This document shows, piece after piece, positions 4,783-6,307 of a DNA stretch of 6,307 nt. The position numbers were made by a program, and so were the translations under genes. Under the pieces are notes generated by a model that was given only the letters and a program-made list of their open reading frames with translations, was not told the origin of the DNA and made no database searches. Each line of letters opens with the position of its first letter. Within the stretch, counting starts at the first letter, position 1. Source of the DNA: CAZUHK01 sp964620345 (GTDB lineage: Bacteria; Planctomycetota; Phycisphaerae; Phycisphaerales; Zrk34); the NCBI GenBank assembly GCA_964620345.1, contig CAZUHK010000169.1, forward strand, positions 1 through 6,307, written 5' to 3'.

Positions 4783-6225
4783 CCTGTAAGCTCCAGACAT
4801 CCGGACGATGCCCCGCCGCCCAGGTGACGACGTTGGGATGATCGACGGTCTGCCAGGCGATCGGTTCGGTTGAGCCGTTCGGCTTCTCACCGCCGACCAG
4901 TTCGTGGACGGCCGATGCATCGTGCAGTTTCACATAGACCTCGTCGCGCGGCAGCCACGCCTCGTCCCAACCCGGATCGAACCGCTCGGGATCGAGCACC
5001 TTCAAAACGCATGGTTCGTGCGGATGTCCCGATGGCTTCAACGGCGCCTCGTCGCCCCACACCCAGTGTCGGCCCATCCATTGCCGCCATTGTTGCCATT
5101 CGGGATACGCCCCGATGCCACAGTGGCAAACGACCAGCGGCCTGCCGGCCTCGACCCAGTCGGTGATCGCCTGCCGGGCCCCGTCGTCGGCGCCGCGTTG
5201 TGTGTGATAGACCACCAGCAGATCGGCGCTTTGCAGGTCGTTGGAAGTCAACTGCCGCTGGTCCGCATGGAAGACATCCACATGCTGCGCCCCGATGGCC
5301 TGGATCGCCTCGGCCAGGGATTCACGCGGGCTGGCGCCGGTTTCAGGTTCGAGGTAATGGGCGTCGGCCAGCAGTATCACCCGGCCGTAGTCGCGAACCC
5401 GACGGGGTGGACCTTGGACCAGTTCCAACGGGGCGTACTTGAACCTTGGCGGCATGGCGATTCGCCGCATCGTCCGCGCCGATTCGTGCGCCGCCCACGC
5501 GGTCCACGTGGACAACGCCGAGCGCGACGCGTCGAGCCGGGTGGTGCGATCCTTATCGATCGCCTCGAATAAATCGTCGATCAGCCCGGCAAAGCCGGCC
5601 GGTCCGTCAGCGTCCGGCTCGACCTGTCGATAGCCCTGCCGATTCCAGATGCAGACCTGATTGCCTTCGATCGCGATCATGCCGTCCCGACCGCGGATCT
5701 GAACCATACGACCGGCCGGGACCGATGGGCCGGTCACGAAGATCGTCTGCCGGTCTTCGGGATATTCCGCAAGAACAACGGAGTTGTCCTCGACCGCATG
5801 ACCGTACCGCCGGTTGCCTTGATGATCGATGCCGGCAAGGATGTTCGTCGGCTGCGCGTCGAACAGCCAACCGGCCATGTCGAACCAATGCACGGCCCAA
5901 CTGAGCATGTCCCAGCCGTCGCCGACGCGAAACTCGGCGACCCATTGATCGCCGACCACGCCGTCGTGCAGCAACTTTCGCAGCGTGATGAAAGCGGGTC
6001 GTATGCGCGTTGATGGGCGACGGTGAGCTTCACGCCCTTCGCCTGACAATGCCCGGTCATGGCCGAAACCTGTAAACCATCGAGCGCAAGCGGCTTTTCG
6101 CGGATAATGCCTTGCACCCCGCGATCGGCCGCCTCGATCACCTGATCGTGATGCAGGTGCGGCCAGGTGCAGATGCTCACGACCTGCGGCGTCACGGCCT
6201 CGTACAGCGCATTGAGCTTCCCCCG
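4730..6225 (-). pseudogene. Gfo/Idh/MocA oxidoreductase fused to a ThuA-like domain; N-terminus lost, one frameshift
   Basis: Two frames make one protein. The first, from about 6225 to 5996, has PQVVSICTWPHLHHDQVIEA followed by IREKPLAL, whose EKP lysine is the hallmark catalytic motif of Gfo/Idh/MocA dehydrogenases, then VKLTVAHQRAYDP. One missing base near 5995 (CCGGCT becoming CCGCT) moves the rest, AFITLRKLLHDG onward, to the second frame. That frame gives the sugar-binding domain, with GWDMLSWAVHWFDMAGWLF holding the usual Asp/His pair, down to about 5437. From about 5386 to 4730 follows a ThuA-like domain with a class I glutamine-amidotransferase-like fold: GRVILLADAHYLEPETG, SADLLVVYHTQRG, GRPLVVCHCGIGAYPEW, MGRHWVWG and WAAGHRPDVW. 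The Rossmann fingerprint and about 60 residues before GKLNALYEA are missing. ThuA and ThuB, a Gfo/Idh protein, are neighbours in rhizobial trehalose catabolism; here both are in one chain. The substrate is probably a sugar or its oxidised form. Confidence 0.8.
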
Positions 6226-6228
6226 TTA

Positions 6229-6307
6229 GGGCGGGTTGAGATTCGTCGAGCCATCTACTGGTCCAAGGCCACGGGCACGGTCGCGCCGACCGATGCGTAT
6301 CTGGGCA
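6229..6307 (+). CDS. Unrelated partial frame at the right edge, perhaps a transposase piece
   Basis: After the oxidoreductase homology ends, the plus strand reads GRVEIRRAIYWSKATGTVAP and then TDAYLG to the window edge without a stop. The pattern of a 'GRV.IRR..Y' strand followed by 'VAP.D..LG' recalls the early part of ISKra4- or ISLre2-type transposases, but with the cysteines that usually lie between these absent. The assignment is a guess. What is clearer is that this part reads as protein on the opposite strand from its left neighbour, so a join lies at about 6220-6230. Confidence 0.25.

Noticed and set aside
4904..5572. 222-codon plus-strand frame
   Set aside because: It lies antisense to the ThuA-like domain and the end of the oxidoreductase; no family pattern is seen.
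1..6307. CRISPR array or tandem repeat array
   Set aside because: No regularly spaced direct repeats of 20-40 bases were found by eye on either strand.

Overview
The window is GC-rich, densely packed DNA. Its gene set is a GH29 alpha-L-fucosidase, a Gfo/Idh/MocA-ThuA fusion, an aldo/keto reductase piece and a PadR-type regulator with a methyltransferase. This suggests a sugar- and glycan-degrading bacterium, perhaps of the Planctomycetes/Phycisphaerae/Lentisphaerae group. That placement is inferred from gene content only; there is no rRNA or marker gene to fix it.

Layout. Positions 1-754 hold no convincing gene: a possible 15-residue tail of a protein at the left edge, decayed copies of a dispersed intergenic repeat, a run of nine G, and a short start resembling a signal peptide. 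Positions 755-2086 (minus) are a complete cytoplasmic GH29 alpha-L-fucosidase with its own ribosome binding site and a good sigma70-type promoter (2232-2260). Positions 2257-3655 (minus) are a tight operon read right to left: a PadR-family regulator lacking its N-terminus, a small cysteine-containing protein that probably carries a 2-base frameshift, an intact class I SAM methyltransferase, and the first part of a nucleoside-phosphorylase-like gene that breaks off at about 2260-2310 next to strong palindromes. Positions 3723-4514 (plus) are one open frame made of an unidentified helical part and the C-terminal 70 residues of an aldo/keto reductase. Positions 4515-4729 hold two hairpins and a possible small gene start. 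Positions 4730-6225 (minus) are a Gfo/Idh/MocA oxidoreductase fused to a ThuA-like domain. It lacks its Rossmann N-terminus and is split by a 1-base frameshift near 5995. The last ~85 bases carry an unrelated plus-strand frame, perhaps part of a transposase.

Together, GH29, the aldo/keto reductase and the ThuB-ThuA-like fusion fit intracellular breakdown of fucosylated oligosaccharides and oxidation of sugars. The PadR operon looks like a separate unit that may pair a methyltransferase with a nucleosidase-type enzyme. The main oddity is that at least four genes are cut in mid-domain and joined to unrelated sequence, often with a strand switch, and that two or three others carry 1-2 base losses. 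Either this is a decaying, rearranged locus or the contig is chimeric and error-containing. Sequence alone cannot decide between these.
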